DNA from: Pullulanibacillus camelliae
GTDB lineage: Bacteria > Bacillota > Bacilli > Bacillales > Sporolactobacillaceae
NCBI RefSeq assembly: GCF_014642655.1
Contig: NZ_BMIR01000016.1
Span: 25,759 to 89,758, forward strand
Reading direction: 5' to 3'
Length of the DNA stretch: 64,000 nucleotides
Shown: piece by piece, positions 1 through 8,686 of the stretch
Layout: each line of letters begins with the position of its first letter
How positions within the stretch are numbered: position 1 is the stretch's first letter
The notes under the pieces: generated by a model
Told to the model about the DNA's origin: nothing
Database searches by the model: none
The model's input: only the letters and a program-made list of their open reading frames with translations
Made by a program: the position numbers and the translations under genes

Positions 1-449
1 AGAGGATTATTTTGCGCGCAAAAAGATATGCGGTCATTCAAGAAAGAAGTATTTCTCCAGAGGGGACCTTCCCGGTCTTTGGAAGATCACTTGCCTATCG
101 CTTTGGTGTCTTCCAACATTTATCTCAGATGGCGCTGCAACATAGGCTGGAGAAGAGCATTGAACCTGCCCAAGTGCGCTGTGCTTTAACCGCCGTTATC
201 CGTCGGATGATTGATGCACCTGGTACCTTCGATGAAAATGGCTGGTTGCGCGTGGGTTTTTGCGGTGATCAGCCTGAAATTGGTGAATTCTATATTTCTA
301 CGGGAAGTCTTTATTTATGTTCAACGGTTTTCGTAGCATTGGGCTTACATGACAGTGATCCTTTTTGGCAAGGAGAAGCGGAATGGACCGCGAAAAAGGC
401 TTGGTCTGGACAATCCTTTTTGATTGATCAGGCATTAGCAAAAGCTTAA
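1..449 (+). CDS. DUF2264 domain protein, C-terminal part (cut by window edge)
   Basis: The frame is open from the first bases, so only the last ~148 residues are present; the internal TTG at 12 is not the true start. Visible features are a segment reading RYAVIQERSISPEGTFPVFG, then GRSLAYRFG, and an aromatic-rich end with FYISTGSLYLCS and FWQGEAEWTAKKAWSG. These are typical of the C-terminus of DUF2264 proteins, an alpha/alpha-barrel-like family often found in polysaccharide-use clusters. The substrate is unknown. Its place ahead of an SPI gene fits a role in plant-glycan breakdown, which is inference. Confidence 0.75.
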   Translation, partial: RIILRAKRYAVIQERSISPEGTFPVFGRSLAYRFGVFQHLSQMALQHRLEKSIEPAQVRCALTAVIRRMIDAPGTFDENGWLRVGFCGDQPEIGEFYISTGSLYLCSTVFVALGLHDSDPFWQGEAEWTAKKAWSGQSFLIDQALAKA

Positions 450-528
450 GAAACAGCAGAGAATCAAAAAGCATAGCAGCTTGTTCAGAATGTCTTACAA
501 CTGTAAAATAGAGAGTATTAAGAATATA

Positions 529-567
529 TTGTAACATGAAATATAGACTGTTATGAAAACGCTATCT
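529..567 (+). promoter_or_regulatory. Candidate sigma-A promoter with overlapping cre-like site
   Basis: TTGTAA at 529-534 and TATGAA at 552-557 are separated by 17 bp. TGAAAACGCTATCT at 554-567 matches 13 of 14 positions of the CcpA cre consensus TGWAANCGNTNWCA and overlaps the -10. This would allow carbon catabolite repression of the cluster starting at 650. The cre match is good; the promoter boxes are only moderate. Confidence 0.55.
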
Positions 568-649
568 TTGGTAGATTTTAAGAAACAGTGATAGAGACTA
601 TGGGGTTTTACACTCTTAAACTCTGCTTTTATCTTAAAGGAGGTTGCTT

Positions 650-1423
650 ATGAAACTAGGATGTTGTGCGAGCATTGACCAAGCTGAACGCGTTAAGGCG
701 GCTGGATTTGATTTTTTAGAGGGGACTGTTGCTTCATTAATACCAGGGGAAAGCGACAAAAAATTTAAGGAAGAGGTGTTAAAACCTTATGAGGAGAGTC
801 CCATAGCAATAGAAGCCTTTAATGGTTTCATTCCTAGTCATCTCCCTTTGGTCGGGGAGAGGGCAGATCGTGAGGCGATTCATGCTTATCTTGAGAAGGC
901 ACTGGAACGGATGCAACTTATTGGAGCAAGGATTGTGGTGTTTGGAAGTGGAGGAGCGCGGCATATTCCGCAAGATATAGAGCGGGCAAAAGGTGAACAG
1001 CAAATCCTAGAGTTTTTGGAGGCTGCAGGACAAAAGGCTAAGCGAGCAGGTATTACAGTGGTCATCGAGCCGCTGAATCGTAAGGAGTGCAACGTGATTA
1101 ATAGCGTGTCAGAGGCTGTGAGGTTTGCTAGACAAGTGAATCATCCAGCCGTTCAAGTACTGGCCGATTTTTATCATATGGACGAGGAGGATGAACCACT
1201 CGATCATTTGCTGTCCGCAGCAAAATATTTGAAGCATATTCACGTTGCTGATACTGGAAGAGGCGCACCTGGGACAGGGCATTATCCTTATAAGCAGTTT
1301 TCAAGCTATGTCCGTGAGGCTGGATATTCGGGCGGGATTTCCATTGAATGTCTTTGGGATGATTTTGCTCATCAAGTCGAGAAAGCGAGACATTTTTTGG
1401 CTGAACAATTTAGTGATCAATAG
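650..1423 (+). CDS. Sugar phosphate isomerase/epimerase-like TIM barrel (SPI-1)
   Basis: A 257-residue xylose-isomerase-like (AP endonuclease 2 fold) TIM barrel. Likely metal ligands lie in VVIEPLNRKE, VLADFYHMDEED, HIHVADTG and ISIECLW, in the order E-D-H-E usual for this fold. The ATG at 650 is preferred over an in-frame TTG at 644 because AAAGGAGG at 637-643 is well spaced. It is cytoplasmic with no signal peptide. Substrates in this family cannot be told from sequence; isomerase, epimerase, hydratase or lyase roles are all possible. It is followed closely by an esterase-like gene, suggesting one transcript. Confidence 0.8.
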   Translation: MKLGCCASIDQAERVKAAGFDFLEGTVASLIPGESDKKFKEEVLKPYEESPIAIEAFNGFIPSHLPLVGERADREAIHAYLEKALERMQLIGARIVVFGSGGARHIPQDIERAKGEQQILEFLEAAGQKAKRAGITVVIEPLNRKECNVINSVSEAVRFARQVNHPAVQVLADFYHMDEEDEPLDHLLSAAKYLKHIHVADTGRGAPGTGHYPYKQFSSYVREAGYSGGISIECLWDDFAHQVEKARHFLAEQFSDQ

Positions 1424-1468
1424 GCAGTTGGAAGCAAATGTCTCTATTTGCTTTGGGAGGTAAAGAGG

Positions 1469-2257
1469 ATGTCGATTAAACTTTGGGAAGAAGCAGTGCC
1501 CCAGCATTTAGGAGAACCCGATGTTATCCCATCACTGACCCCTTTTCTTTTAGAATCGGATTCTTTAACAAGCGCGATGGTCATTTGTCCTGGTGGGGGC
1601 TATGGCATGAGAGCCGACCATGAAGGGGAACCAATCGCCAAATGGTTGAATGCATGTGGGATTTCAGCATTTGTTTTAAATTATAGGGTGGCACCACATA
1701 AACACCCAGCTCCATTATTGGATGCTCAGAGAGCGTTGCGGTATGTACGCTATCATGCTGAGGAATGGGGGATCAAAAAGAATAAGGTAGGGATTCTCGG
1801 CTTTTCTGCAGGTGGTCATTTAGCGGCCACTGTAGGAACACATGTGGATGAAGGAGATGCCTATGCAGAGGATCCTCTTGAGAAGGAGAGTGCACGTCCT
1901 GATGTGATGGTACTCTGTTATCCAGTTATTACTTTGCAGTCACCATACAGACATGAAGGCTCCATGATCAACCTGTTGGGAGAGCAGCCAGATGAAGGAC
2001 TTTTGACCTCACTTTCAAATGAGTTGCAAGTCAGTCAGAAAACGCCGCCGACCTTTTTGTGGCATACCGCAGATGATGACAGTGTTCCCGTTGAAAATAG
2101 TTTGCTATTTGCAAGGGCGCTGAGCCAGGCGCATGTCCCCTTTGACTTACACATCTTTGAGCAAGGTCCTCATGGAATGGGATTAGCCACTGAGGATGAA
2201 CATGTGCGGCAGTGGCAGGAGCAATGTGCATCTTGGCTAAAAATACATCAGTTTTAA
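1469..2257 (+). CDS. Alpha/beta hydrolase, acetyl-xylan-esterase/BD-FAE-like
   Basis: A 262-residue alpha/beta hydrolase. CPGGGYGMRADHEGE provides the oxyanion HGGG-type loop, GFSAGGHLA the nucleophile elbow with Ser, WHTADDDSVPVENS the acid Asp, and FEQGPHGMGL the catalytic His, so the triad is complete. There is no signal peptide, so it acts in the cytoplasm, probably on acetylated or acylated sugars or oligosaccharides taken up by the cell. The ATG at 1469 has GGGAGG at 1455-1460; an upstream TTG at 1448 lacks a site. It is annotated in relatives as alpha/beta hydrolase or xylan esterase; the exact ester is unknown. Confidence 0.8.
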   Translation: MSIKLWEEAVPQHLGEPDVIPSLTPFLLESDSLTSAMVICPGGGYGMRADHEGEPIAKWLNACGISAFVLNYRVAPHKHPAPLLDAQRALRYVRYHAEEWGIKKNKVGILGFSAGGHLAATVGTHVDEGDAYAEDPLEKESARPDVMVLCYPVITLQSPYRHEGSMINLLGEQPDEGLLTSLSNELQVSQKTPPTFLWHTADDDSVPVENSLLFARALSQAHVPFDLHIFEQGPHGMGLATEDEHVRQWQEQCASWLKIHQF

Positions 2258-2328
2258 GGAAAGGAAGAGGGAACTATGGGATAGGGCCAATGTATCCCAG
2301 ACATGGTGTACAGAAGGCCTGTCTACCG

Positions 2329-2461
2329 AACAAATCCAAGGGGTGAACTTCCGAATCAAGGTGTGAGCGCGACAAAAGGCCGAGGCAAGCGAACGAATGC
2401 CAGCTTTAACGGAACAAAAGGGCAGCCCCTTTTAACAAAAGTCCCGATCAAAATAACAAAT
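2329..2461. repeat. Family A phased AACAAA repeat, copy 1
   Basis: AACAAA-like motifs occur at spacings 42, 21, 21, 21 and 21 bp (some decayed to GACAAAAG or AACGAAT), with TTCCGAA in the 42-bp interval. This is the same layout as the copies at 50.0, 53.7, 59.8 and 63.3 kb. It fills most of the 422-bp gap between the esterase and the M24 gene; no gene is seen in the rest of that gap (2258-2328 and 2462-2679). Confidence 0.85.
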
Positions 2462-2679
2462 AGCTCAGCAGCTTAAACACAATAATTACTTCTTTTTTCG
2501 ACGTCGTGGATTTCCCAGCTTTTTCTTAGGTGCATTTTAATCAGCACAACATTGTGCAATATCTCTTAAGCTTACGACAATAATGGTTAAGTACCTTTTC
2601 TAGCGATCTGTTAAAATGACGATATTAACATCACTCACATCTAAATGAATCTAATCCATTGTGCATGGAGGTGAGGAAC

Positions 2680-3807
2680 ATGCAGGACGTATTTCAAGAA
2701 AAATGTAAGCGGATACGCGGGTGGCTGAGCGAAAGAAGGTATGATGGCCTTCTGCTAACCAGTCAGACGAGCTTTTCATGGATAACGGGTGGTAGAGGCT
2801 TTATTGGTATTGCTAGTGAAGCGGCTTGCGCAAAAGTGCTGATCACACAGGAGCATTGCGTGCTGCTTGTTAATAATATTGAAGCGAATCGTTTGAGGGA
2901 AGAAGAAATTCGCTATGACCACTTACAATTAAAAATCACCCCATGGTTTGAGCATGAAAGCGATGTCACCCTTTTGGCTCAGGAATTCATTAAATCAGGT
3001 GCTGTCATTGTCCACGAAGAGGAAGTAGCCAATGAACTTATGCAATTGAGATATCCACTTACAGAATGTGAAAGACAACTATATCACGAGCTAGGAATGG
3101 ATGCTGCACAGGCGTTGGAGCTCGTTTGTCGTACGCTGCAAAGAGGGGAGAGGGAGTATCATGTTGCGGGACAATTGGCCAAGGCTTGTTATGAACGGGG
3201 GATTGAACCAACATTAACCCTCGTCGCTGCGGATGAACGTGCGATGCGCTATCGGCACCCTTTACCAACACATCAGTGTATTGATCGCTATGTTCTCATT
3301 GCTCTGGGGGCGCGGAGACATGGCTTAGTTGCCTCGCTTAGTCGCTTGGTTCACTTTGGGACGCCGCCTGAAGAACTGGTGAGAAAGCATCAAGCAGTTA
3401 CAGCGGTCGACGGTTTGTTTATTCATCTCACGCGGCCAGGCCGAGCGGTAGGGGATATCTTTGAAAAAGCTGCATTGTGCTATGAAGAGCATGGGTTTAA
3501 GGATGAGTGGAACTCTCATCATCAAGGGGGAATGACAGGCTATGCTGGCAGGGAGTACCGTGCAACGCTAAAATCCCAGGAAGTCGTTGGTGAACATCAA
3601 GCCTTCGCTTGGAATCCCTCCATCTCTGGAGTCAAATCAGAGGATACGATTGTGATAGGTACAGAAGAGAATCACATTTTGACACGAACAGGAGATTTTC
3701 CTGAGGTGACAATACACATCGATGGCATGCATTACCCACGACCGGCTATTCTGCAGCGCAATGATCATCGCTACCATGCACTCAAACGTCCACTCATTAG
3801 TTTATAA
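2680..3807 (+). CDS. M24 (creatinase/aminopeptidase P fold) protein lacking metal ligands
   Basis: 375 residues: an N-terminal creatinase-like domain (~1-130) and a C-terminal pita-bread domain (~135-375). A real M24 peptidase needs two Asp ligands in a D-x(10)-D-x-TR stretch. Here that region reads LIALGARRHGLVASLSRLV with no Asp. The usual HGTGHG motif is replaced by HHQGGMTGYAGREY. It is therefore probably not a metallopeptidase; a creatinase-like metal-free hydrolase or a binding protein is possible. The ATG at 2680 sits behind GGAGGTGAGG; the upstream ATG at 2665 overlaps that site. It stands 17 bp before the uronate-isomerase-like gene, so it is co-transcribed. Confidence 0.75.
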   Translation: MQDVFQEKCKRIRGWLSERRYDGLLLTSQTSFSWITGGRGFIGIASEAACAKVLITQEHCVLLVNNIEANRLREEEIRYDHLQLKITPWFEHESDVTLLAQEFIKSGAVIVHEEEVANELMQLRYPLTECERQLYHELGMDAAQALELVCRTLQRGEREYHVAGQLAKACYERGIEPTLTLVAADERAMRYRHPLPTHQCIDRYVLIALGARRHGLVASLSRLVHFGTPPEELVRKHQAVTAVDGLFIHLTRPGRAVGDIFEKAALCYEEHGFKDEWNSHHQGGMTGYAGREYRATLKSQEVVGEHQAFAWNPSISGVKSEDTIVIGTEENHILTRTGDFPEVTIHIDGMHYPRPAILQRNDHRYHALKRPLISL

Positions 3808-3824
3808 AGGAGGCGGAAGACGAG

Positions 3825-5075
3825 ATGTCTGTCCAATCAAAAGAATTGCTTACAGTAGTTGAAGAAATTGTCAATCACACCACCATTACCGATGTGCATA
3901 CCCATTTGTTCGCTCCTGAATTTGGCGATCAGCTTTTATATGGTATTGATGAATTATTGACATACCATTATTTAATCGCAGAAACGATGCGGGTATCAGA
4001 TATAGATTATGATACATATTGGAAGATGTCGAGACAGGAGCAAGCAGAAACCATTTGGGAAGCACTTTTTATTCATCACACACCTTATAGTGAAGCTTGT
4101 CGCGGTGTGATTACAGTTTTGCAGAAACTTGGAATGGATGTATCGACGAGAGATTTAGAGAGTTATCGGGAAGCGCTGGGACGCTATCCTCTTGAAGAAT
4201 ACATTGCATTGATTTTTGAAAAAGCCAATGTAAGCAGTGTTGTAATGACCAACGATCCCTTTGATGAACAGGAAAGAAAGGTTTGGCTCTCACAAACAAC
4301 GAGGGATGAACGCTTTCATGCCGCTCTCAGAATTGATCCTCTGATTAATGACTATGACACGGTCTACAAAGACCTGCAAGCATGGGGGTATCAAGTGGAT
4401 GCCGACCTTACCGAATCGACCATTCAAGAATTACGCCGCTTTGTATCAGAATGGATTGAGCGTATGCAGGCACTGTACGTTGCTGTCTCGCTCCCAGATA
4501 CCTTTGTTTACCCGGAACACTCTGTGAGAAGTACCTTGATTGAAAAGGTAATCCTTCCTGTCTGTCGTGAGCATCAGCTGCCTTTTGCCTTGATGATTGG
4601 GGTTAAAAGATTGGTAAATGAAAGTCTTAGAAGTGCTGGTGACAGTGTAGGCAAGGCGGATATCCAGGCAGTTGAAGCGTTATGTAAGAGCTTTCCGACA
4701 AATAAATTTATGGTCACGATGTTATCGAGAGAAAATCAACATGAGCTCGCCGTGACTGCACGTAAATTTCGCAATTTAATGGTCTTCGGCTGCTGGTGGT
4801 TTCTTAACAACCCAACACTCATTGAAGAGATGACAGCAATGCGCTTTGAATTGTTAGGTACATCTGTGATTCCCCAGCATTCTGACGCTCGGATTCTTGA
4901 TCAGCTTGTTTATAAATGGTCACACTCTCGAGAGGTGATTGCCAAAGTGTTGACGGAACAATATGAAAGGCTGATAGAAGCAGGATGGAATCTTACAGAG
5001 GAAGAAATCAGGCGTGATGTCGGTCAATTATTTAATGATAACTTCTGGGATTTCATCAATCTAAAATTATCCTAA
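3825..5075 (+). CDS. Uronate (glucuronate) isomerase-like amidohydrolase
   Basis: 416 residues. The N-terminal DVHTHLFAPEFG gives the HxH metal motif of the amidohydrolase superfamily, and later motifs MLSRENQHELAV, VFGCWWFLNNP and IPQHSDARILDQLVYKW resemble the shorter glucuronate-isomerase branch. Classical UxaC is near 465-470 residues, so this is a divergent group and I give no symbol. The likely reaction is aldose-ketose isomerisation of a hexuronate or related sugar in the cytoplasm. GGAGGCGG lies just upstream of the ATG. The neighbouring SDR and dehydrogenases suggest that its product is reduced or oxidised further. Confidence 0.75.
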   Translation: MSVQSKELLTVVEEIVNHTTITDVHTHLFAPEFGDQLLYGIDELLTYHYLIAETMRVSDIDYDTYWKMSRQEQAETIWEALFIHHTPYSEACRGVITVLQKLGMDVSTRDLESYREALGRYPLEEYIALIFEKANVSSVVMTNDPFDEQERKVWLSQTTRDERFHAALRIDPLINDYDTVYKDLQAWGYQVDADLTESTIQELRRFVSEWIERMQALYVAVSLPDTFVYPEHSVRSTLIEKVILPVCREHQLPFALMIGVKRLVNESLRSAGDSVGKADIQAVEALCKSFPTNKFMVTMLSRENQHELAVTARKFRNLMVFGCWWFLNNPTLIEEMTAMRFELLGTSVIPQHSDARILDQLVYKWSHSREVIAKVLTEQYERLIEAGWNLTEEEIRRDVGQLFNDNFWDFINLKLS

Positions 5076-5097
5076 ATCATGGAAGGGAATAGTTGTG

Positions 5098-5925
5098 ATG
5101 GTTACTTTAACAGCTTTTGCAGATGAAATCTCAGCGGATTTCGATTTACAGCTAGATACCCTTGAACAAGAGGGCATCAAACATATTGAATTTCGTGGGG
5201 CATGGGATAAAGGCGTCCTACAGCTTGATGATGAAGCATTGGATCACATTGAACAGAAAATGGCTGAACGCGGCTTCAAGATCTCTTCGATTGGCTCGCC
5301 AATAGGTAAAATCAAGATCACAGATGATTTTAAGGCGCACCTTTCAGACTTTGAAAGAGCGATTGCGGTTGCAAAAAAGTTTAAGGCGCCTTTTATTCGG
5401 ATTTTTTCCTTTTTTATTCCTGAAGGAGAGCAGCCTGAGGCTTATCGAGATGAAGTGATGCAGCGGATGCAGGTACTGGTGACTCGGGCGGAAGAGGCAG
5501 GGATCACTTTATTACATGAGAATGAAAAGCATATCTATGGAGATACAGCGGAAAGGTGTTTGGAGCTACTCGAAACTTGTCATTCTTCACGCTTTCGATG
5601 TGCCTTTGATCCTGCTAATTTTGTTCAATGTGGTGTTAAGCCTTTTGCTGAAGCCTTTCCTTTACTCAGCCCCTATATTGATTATCTGCATATTAAAGAT
5701 GCGCGCTTTGCAGATCAAAGTGTGACTCCAGCAGGTGAAGGAGATGGGGATGTCAAAGCAGTACTGCAGGCCATGAAGGATAAGGGGTACAGTGGGTTTC
5801 AATCGCTTGAGCCGCATTTGGCGCAGGCCGGACCTTATTCAGGATTCACAGGTCCCAAACTCTTTAAGGTTGCTGCAGATGCATTAAAAAAATTGTTAAA
5901 GGATATCGGTGAGGACTGGCAATGA
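5098..5925 (+). CDS. Sugar phosphate isomerase/epimerase-like TIM barrel (SPI-2)
   Basis: 275 residues, starting LTAFADEISADFDLQLDTLE, typical of a hydroxypyruvate-isomerase-like SPI branch. Probable metal ligands: E in LLHENEKHIYGDT, D in RCAFDPANFVQ, H in YLHIKDARF and E in SLEPHL. GTG at 5095 and ATG at 5098 are both possible; the ATG is chosen by spacing from GGAAGGGA. It is followed 27 bp later by a Gfo/Idh gene, forming the first of four SPI-Gfo pairs. The substrate is unknown. Confidence 0.8.
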   Translation: MVTLTAFADEISADFDLQLDTLEQEGIKHIEFRGAWDKGVLQLDDEALDHIEQKMAERGFKISSIGSPIGKIKITDDFKAHLSDFERAIAVAKKFKAPFIRIFSFFIPEGEQPEAYRDEVMQRMQVLVTRAEEAGITLLHENEKHIYGDTAERCLELLETCHSSRFRCAFDPANFVQCGVKPFAEAFPLLSPYIDYLHIKDARFADQSVTPAGEGDGDVKAVLQAMKDKGYSGFQSLEPHLAQAGPYSGFTGPKLFKVAADALKKLLKDIGEDWQ

Positions 5926-5952
5926 TCCGTGAGGGAAAAAAGAGGTGTGGAA

Positions 5953-7083
5953 ATGGATAAAGTAAGAGTAGGCGTTGTTGGACTCGGAAATATGGGGAGT
6001 ACCCACGCAAAGTATCTAGCTGCCGGTGTGGTTCAAGGGGCAGAGCTTACGGCGGTTTGTGATATCAATCCTGATCGTTTGTCTTGGGCTGAAACAGCGC
6101 TTGGGAGTCATATTACTACCTTTGACACCATTGAGTGCTTCCTTAGCTTTCCTGATCTTGATGCTGTGATCATATGTACCTTGCATTATACCCATCCTGA
6201 TGTAGCCATCAAAGCCTTTGCTCATGGTTTGCATGTATTAATCGAAAAGCCGGCAGGTGTCTACACCAAACAAGTACGGGAAATGAATGAGGCAGCTAAG
6301 CAGAGTGGCCGTGCCTTTGGCATTATGTATAATCAGCGCACGAATCCGCTTTATGTAAAAGTAAAGGCGCTTATAGAGACGGGCGAGCTTGGGGAAATCA
6401 GACGGACGAATTGGACGATTACCGATTGGTATCGCTCACAGGCTTACTATGATTCTGGCAGCTGGCGGGCGACCTGGTCAGGAGAAGGTGGTGGGGTACT
6501 GCTCAACCAATGTCCCCACCAGCTTGATTTGTGGCAATGGATGCTGGGCATGCTCCCTTATCGGGTGAGAGCGTTTTGTTCCTTTGGAAAGTATCGTCAG
6601 ATCGAAGTCGAAGATGAGGTCACTGCTTATGTGGAATATACCAATGGTGCTACAGGGGTTTTTATGACAACAACAGCTGAAGCACCGGGGACGAATCGAT
6701 TGGAAATAGTGGGTGATAAAGGAAAGGTCGTCATTGAAGAAGAGAAGCTCCATTTTTGGCAATTGCAAACGCCCGAAACAAAGTTTAACCAAACCAATAC
6801 TGAACCTTTTGCCCAACCAGAAAGCTGGCAGTGTCATGTCCCGATTCATTATAAGCCTAATGAGAATGGACACCAAAAAATAACCCAAAATTGGGTGGAA
6901 CACATTTTAAAAGGTGTTCCATTACTCGCTCCAGGTGTGGAAGGGATTCGTGGACTTGAGCTCTCCAATGCGATGTATCTCTCGTCATGGAGAGCAGATT
7001 GGGTCGAGCTTCCTATTGATGAGCAAGCTTATTATGAGGCATTGCAGAAAAGAATTGCCTCATCTCATTCAAGACAGGTTTAG
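5953..7083 (+). CDS. Gfo/Idh/MocA family dehydrogenase (Gfo-1)
   Basis: 376 residues. The Rossmann motif VGVVGLGNMGSTHA binds NAD(P); VLIEKPAGVYTKQVRE contains the EKP motif whose Lys is catalytic in this family, and GGGVLLNQCPHQLDLWQW carries the usual catalytic Asp/His helix. It oxidises or reduces a sugar hydroxyl in the cytoplasm; the substrate is unknown. The ATG at 5953 follows AGAGGTG. It is a close paralogue of the gene at 8687: the central motif FGIMYNQRTNPLY and the C-terminal GLELSNAM/GLEISNAM are shared, so a duplication within the cluster is likely. Confidence 0.88.
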   Translation: MDKVRVGVVGLGNMGSTHAKYLAAGVVQGAELTAVCDINPDRLSWAETALGSHITTFDTIECFLSFPDLDAVIICTLHYTHPDVAIKAFAHGLHVLIEKPAGVYTKQVREMNEAAKQSGRAFGIMYNQRTNPLYVKVKALIETGELGEIRRTNWTITDWYRSQAYYDSGSWRATWSGEGGGVLLNQCPHQLDLWQWMLGMLPYRVRAFCSFGKYRQIEVEDEVTAYVEYTNGATGVFMTTTAEAPGTNRLEIVGDKGKVVIEEEKLHFWQLQTPETKFNQTNTEPFAQPESWQCHVPIHYKPNENGHQKITQNWVEHILKGVPLLAPGVEGIRGLELSNAMYLSSWRADWVELPIDEQAYYEALQKRIASSHSRQV

Positions 7084-7101
7084 GGAACAAGAAGGGGACC
7101 G

Positions 7102-7866
7102 ATGATGTTTAATTTAACAGGTAAGACAGCTGTTATAGTTGGAGGAACAAGTACATTGGGGTCTGCAATGGCAAAAGGGTTAGCAGAATATGGCGCTAAT
7201 ATTGCTTTAACAGGTAGGAATATTGCTAAGTTAAGAGATTTGGAAAAAGAAATCGAAGCCTTCGGAGTGAAGGTCGCCGCTTTTCAAACGGATGTAACAG
7301 ATGAGTTATCAATGCAGCAAACGGCTACGGATATTGAGCGTTGGGCTGATGGGATCGACATTGTGCTTAATGCACCAGGAGTGAATAGCACGACACCGTT
7401 TTCAGAATTAAGTATGGAGGAATGGGATCACATTATGAATGTGAATCTAAGAGGTGTTGTATTAAGCTGTCAGATTTTCTCAGATTATATGATGAAACGA
7501 GGCAAGGGCGGCAGCATTATTAATATCTCATCGGTTTCATCCACGCTTCCGCTTTCAAAGGTCTTTACGTATTCAGCCTCCAAGGCGGGGATCAACAGTA
7601 TCACACAGTATTTGGCAAGAGAGCTCGCCCCACATCATATTCGTGTCAATGCGATCATTCCTGGATTTTTTCCTGCAGAGCAAAATCGCAACATTTTAAG
7701 CGAGGAGCGTGTGAATGCCATTATGGCACATACGCCGATGCAGCGTTTTGGAGAGCCTGAAGAATTGCAGGGTGTTGCTATATGGCTAGCATCCGAAAAG
7801 GCCTCTGGCTTTGTTACTGGAGAGTTAATACGTGTGGATGGTGGGTTTGGTGCAATGACGATTTAA
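7102..7866 (+). CDS. SDR family dehydrogenase
   Basis: 254 residues of a classical short-chain dehydrogenase: the cofactor motif reads VGGTSTLGSAMA (TGxxxGxG variant), then NAPG, Ser in INISSVSS, YSASK with catalytic Tyr and Lys, and a C-terminal VDGGFG. Start at ATG 7102 or 7105, behind GAAGGGG. In Bacillales, uronate pathways use an SDR as fructuronate reductase, and this gene lies in the same operon as the uronate-isomerase-like protein, so that role is a reasonable guess. Gluconate or other polyol dehydrogenase is an alternative. Confidence 0.85.
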   Translation: MMFNLTGKTAVIVGGTSTLGSAMAKGLAEYGANIALTGRNIAKLRDLEKEIEAFGVKVAAFQTDVTDELSMQQTATDIERWADGIDIVLNAPGVNSTTPFSELSMEEWDHIMNVNLRGVVLSCQIFSDYMMKRGKGGSIINISSVSSTLPLSKVFTYSASKAGINSITQYLARELAPHHIRVNAIIPGFFPAEQNRNILSEERVNAIMAHTPMQRFGEPEELQGVAIWLASEKASGFVTGELIRVDGGFGAMTI

Positions 7867-7893
7867 ATCATCTAACTTCAAGGAGGAAGAAGT

Positions 7894-8652
7894 ATGCAAG
7901 AAAAATTTGCAGCACAATTATTTACTTTAAGAGAAGAATTAAAGCGTGGCATTGCTCCAGTATTTAAGGAATTGAAACAAATGGGCTGGGCAGGTGTACA
8001 AATTTCTGCGCTTCCTGAGGGCTACGATCCTGATGAGGTAGCTGCCGCATTGAAGGAAAATCAATTAGGGACAGCAGGAATGCATATTTCATTGCAACGT
8101 ATGGAAGAGGACCTTTCAGGGGTTTTGCAGGAAGCGGATCTGTATAACACCAAAGATATTGTTTGTCCCTTTTTACCGGAATCCCTTCGGACAGTCAAGG
8201 GTTATAAGGAGGTCAGAAGTCGACTGAATCGCATAGCAGAGGATGCCTTTGGCTACCGCATTAGCTATCACAATCATAATTTTGAATTAGCCACGACCAT
8301 GGATGGCAAAACCGCTTTAGAATATCTCCTCGAACCATCTGAAGACAATAGGGTTTTGGCAGAAGTCGACCTCTACTGGGTAAAAAAAGGAGGTGGAGAT
8401 CCTCTAGCCTTTATCCAGCCGTATAAAAACAGGATGCCGATCATCCATCTTAAAGATATGACAGATGATGAAGAAGAAACCTTTGCGGAGGTTGGAACAG
8501 GGAAGATTGACTTCGCGCCGATTTTGAGGTGGTGTGAACGATCGGGTGTGGAATGGTATGCAGTTGAGCAGGATAAATGTCCGGGAGATCCTATGCAAAG
8601 CCTAGAAATCAGCTTGAAAAACCTCAATCAACTTGCTTTACAGATGCAATGA
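7894..8652 (+). CDS. Sugar phosphate isomerase/epimerase-like TIM barrel (SPI-3)
   Basis: 252 residues. Motifs: ISYHNHNFE, LAEVDLYWVKKGG, IIHLKDM and YAVEQDKCPGD, giving the E-D-H-E metal set. SPI-6 at 29731 shares the same signature (YHNHAFE, MELDCYWV, LHIKDM, VEQED), so the two belong to one subfamily, each directly followed by a Gfo/Idh gene. AAGGAGG precedes the ATG at 7894. The conserved DxYW motif suggests binding of an intact sugar or glycoside rather than a phosphorylated one; this is inference. Confidence 0.82.
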   Translation: MQEKFAAQLFTLREELKRGIAPVFKELKQMGWAGVQISALPEGYDPDEVAAALKENQLGTAGMHISLQRMEEDLSGVLQEADLYNTKDIVCPFLPESLRTVKGYKEVRSRLNRIAEDAFGYRISYHNHNFELATTMDGKTALEYLLEPSEDNRVLAEVDLYWVKKGGGDPLAFIQPYKNRMPIIHLKDMTDDEEETFAEVGTGKIDFAPILRWCERSGVEWYAVEQDKCPGDPMQSLEISLKNLNQLALQMQ

Positions 8653-8686
8653 AAGTTTTAAAATACGTATTGGTGGTGTTGATAAG

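Noticed and set aside
3825..5075. Naming the gene uxaC
   Set aside because: About 50 residues shorter than classical UxaC and different motifs; a uronate-isomerase-like call is as far as the sequence allows.
5516..5725. Alternative-frame open reading frame inside SPI-2
   Set aside because: Shadow of a well-supported gene; no ribosome site.
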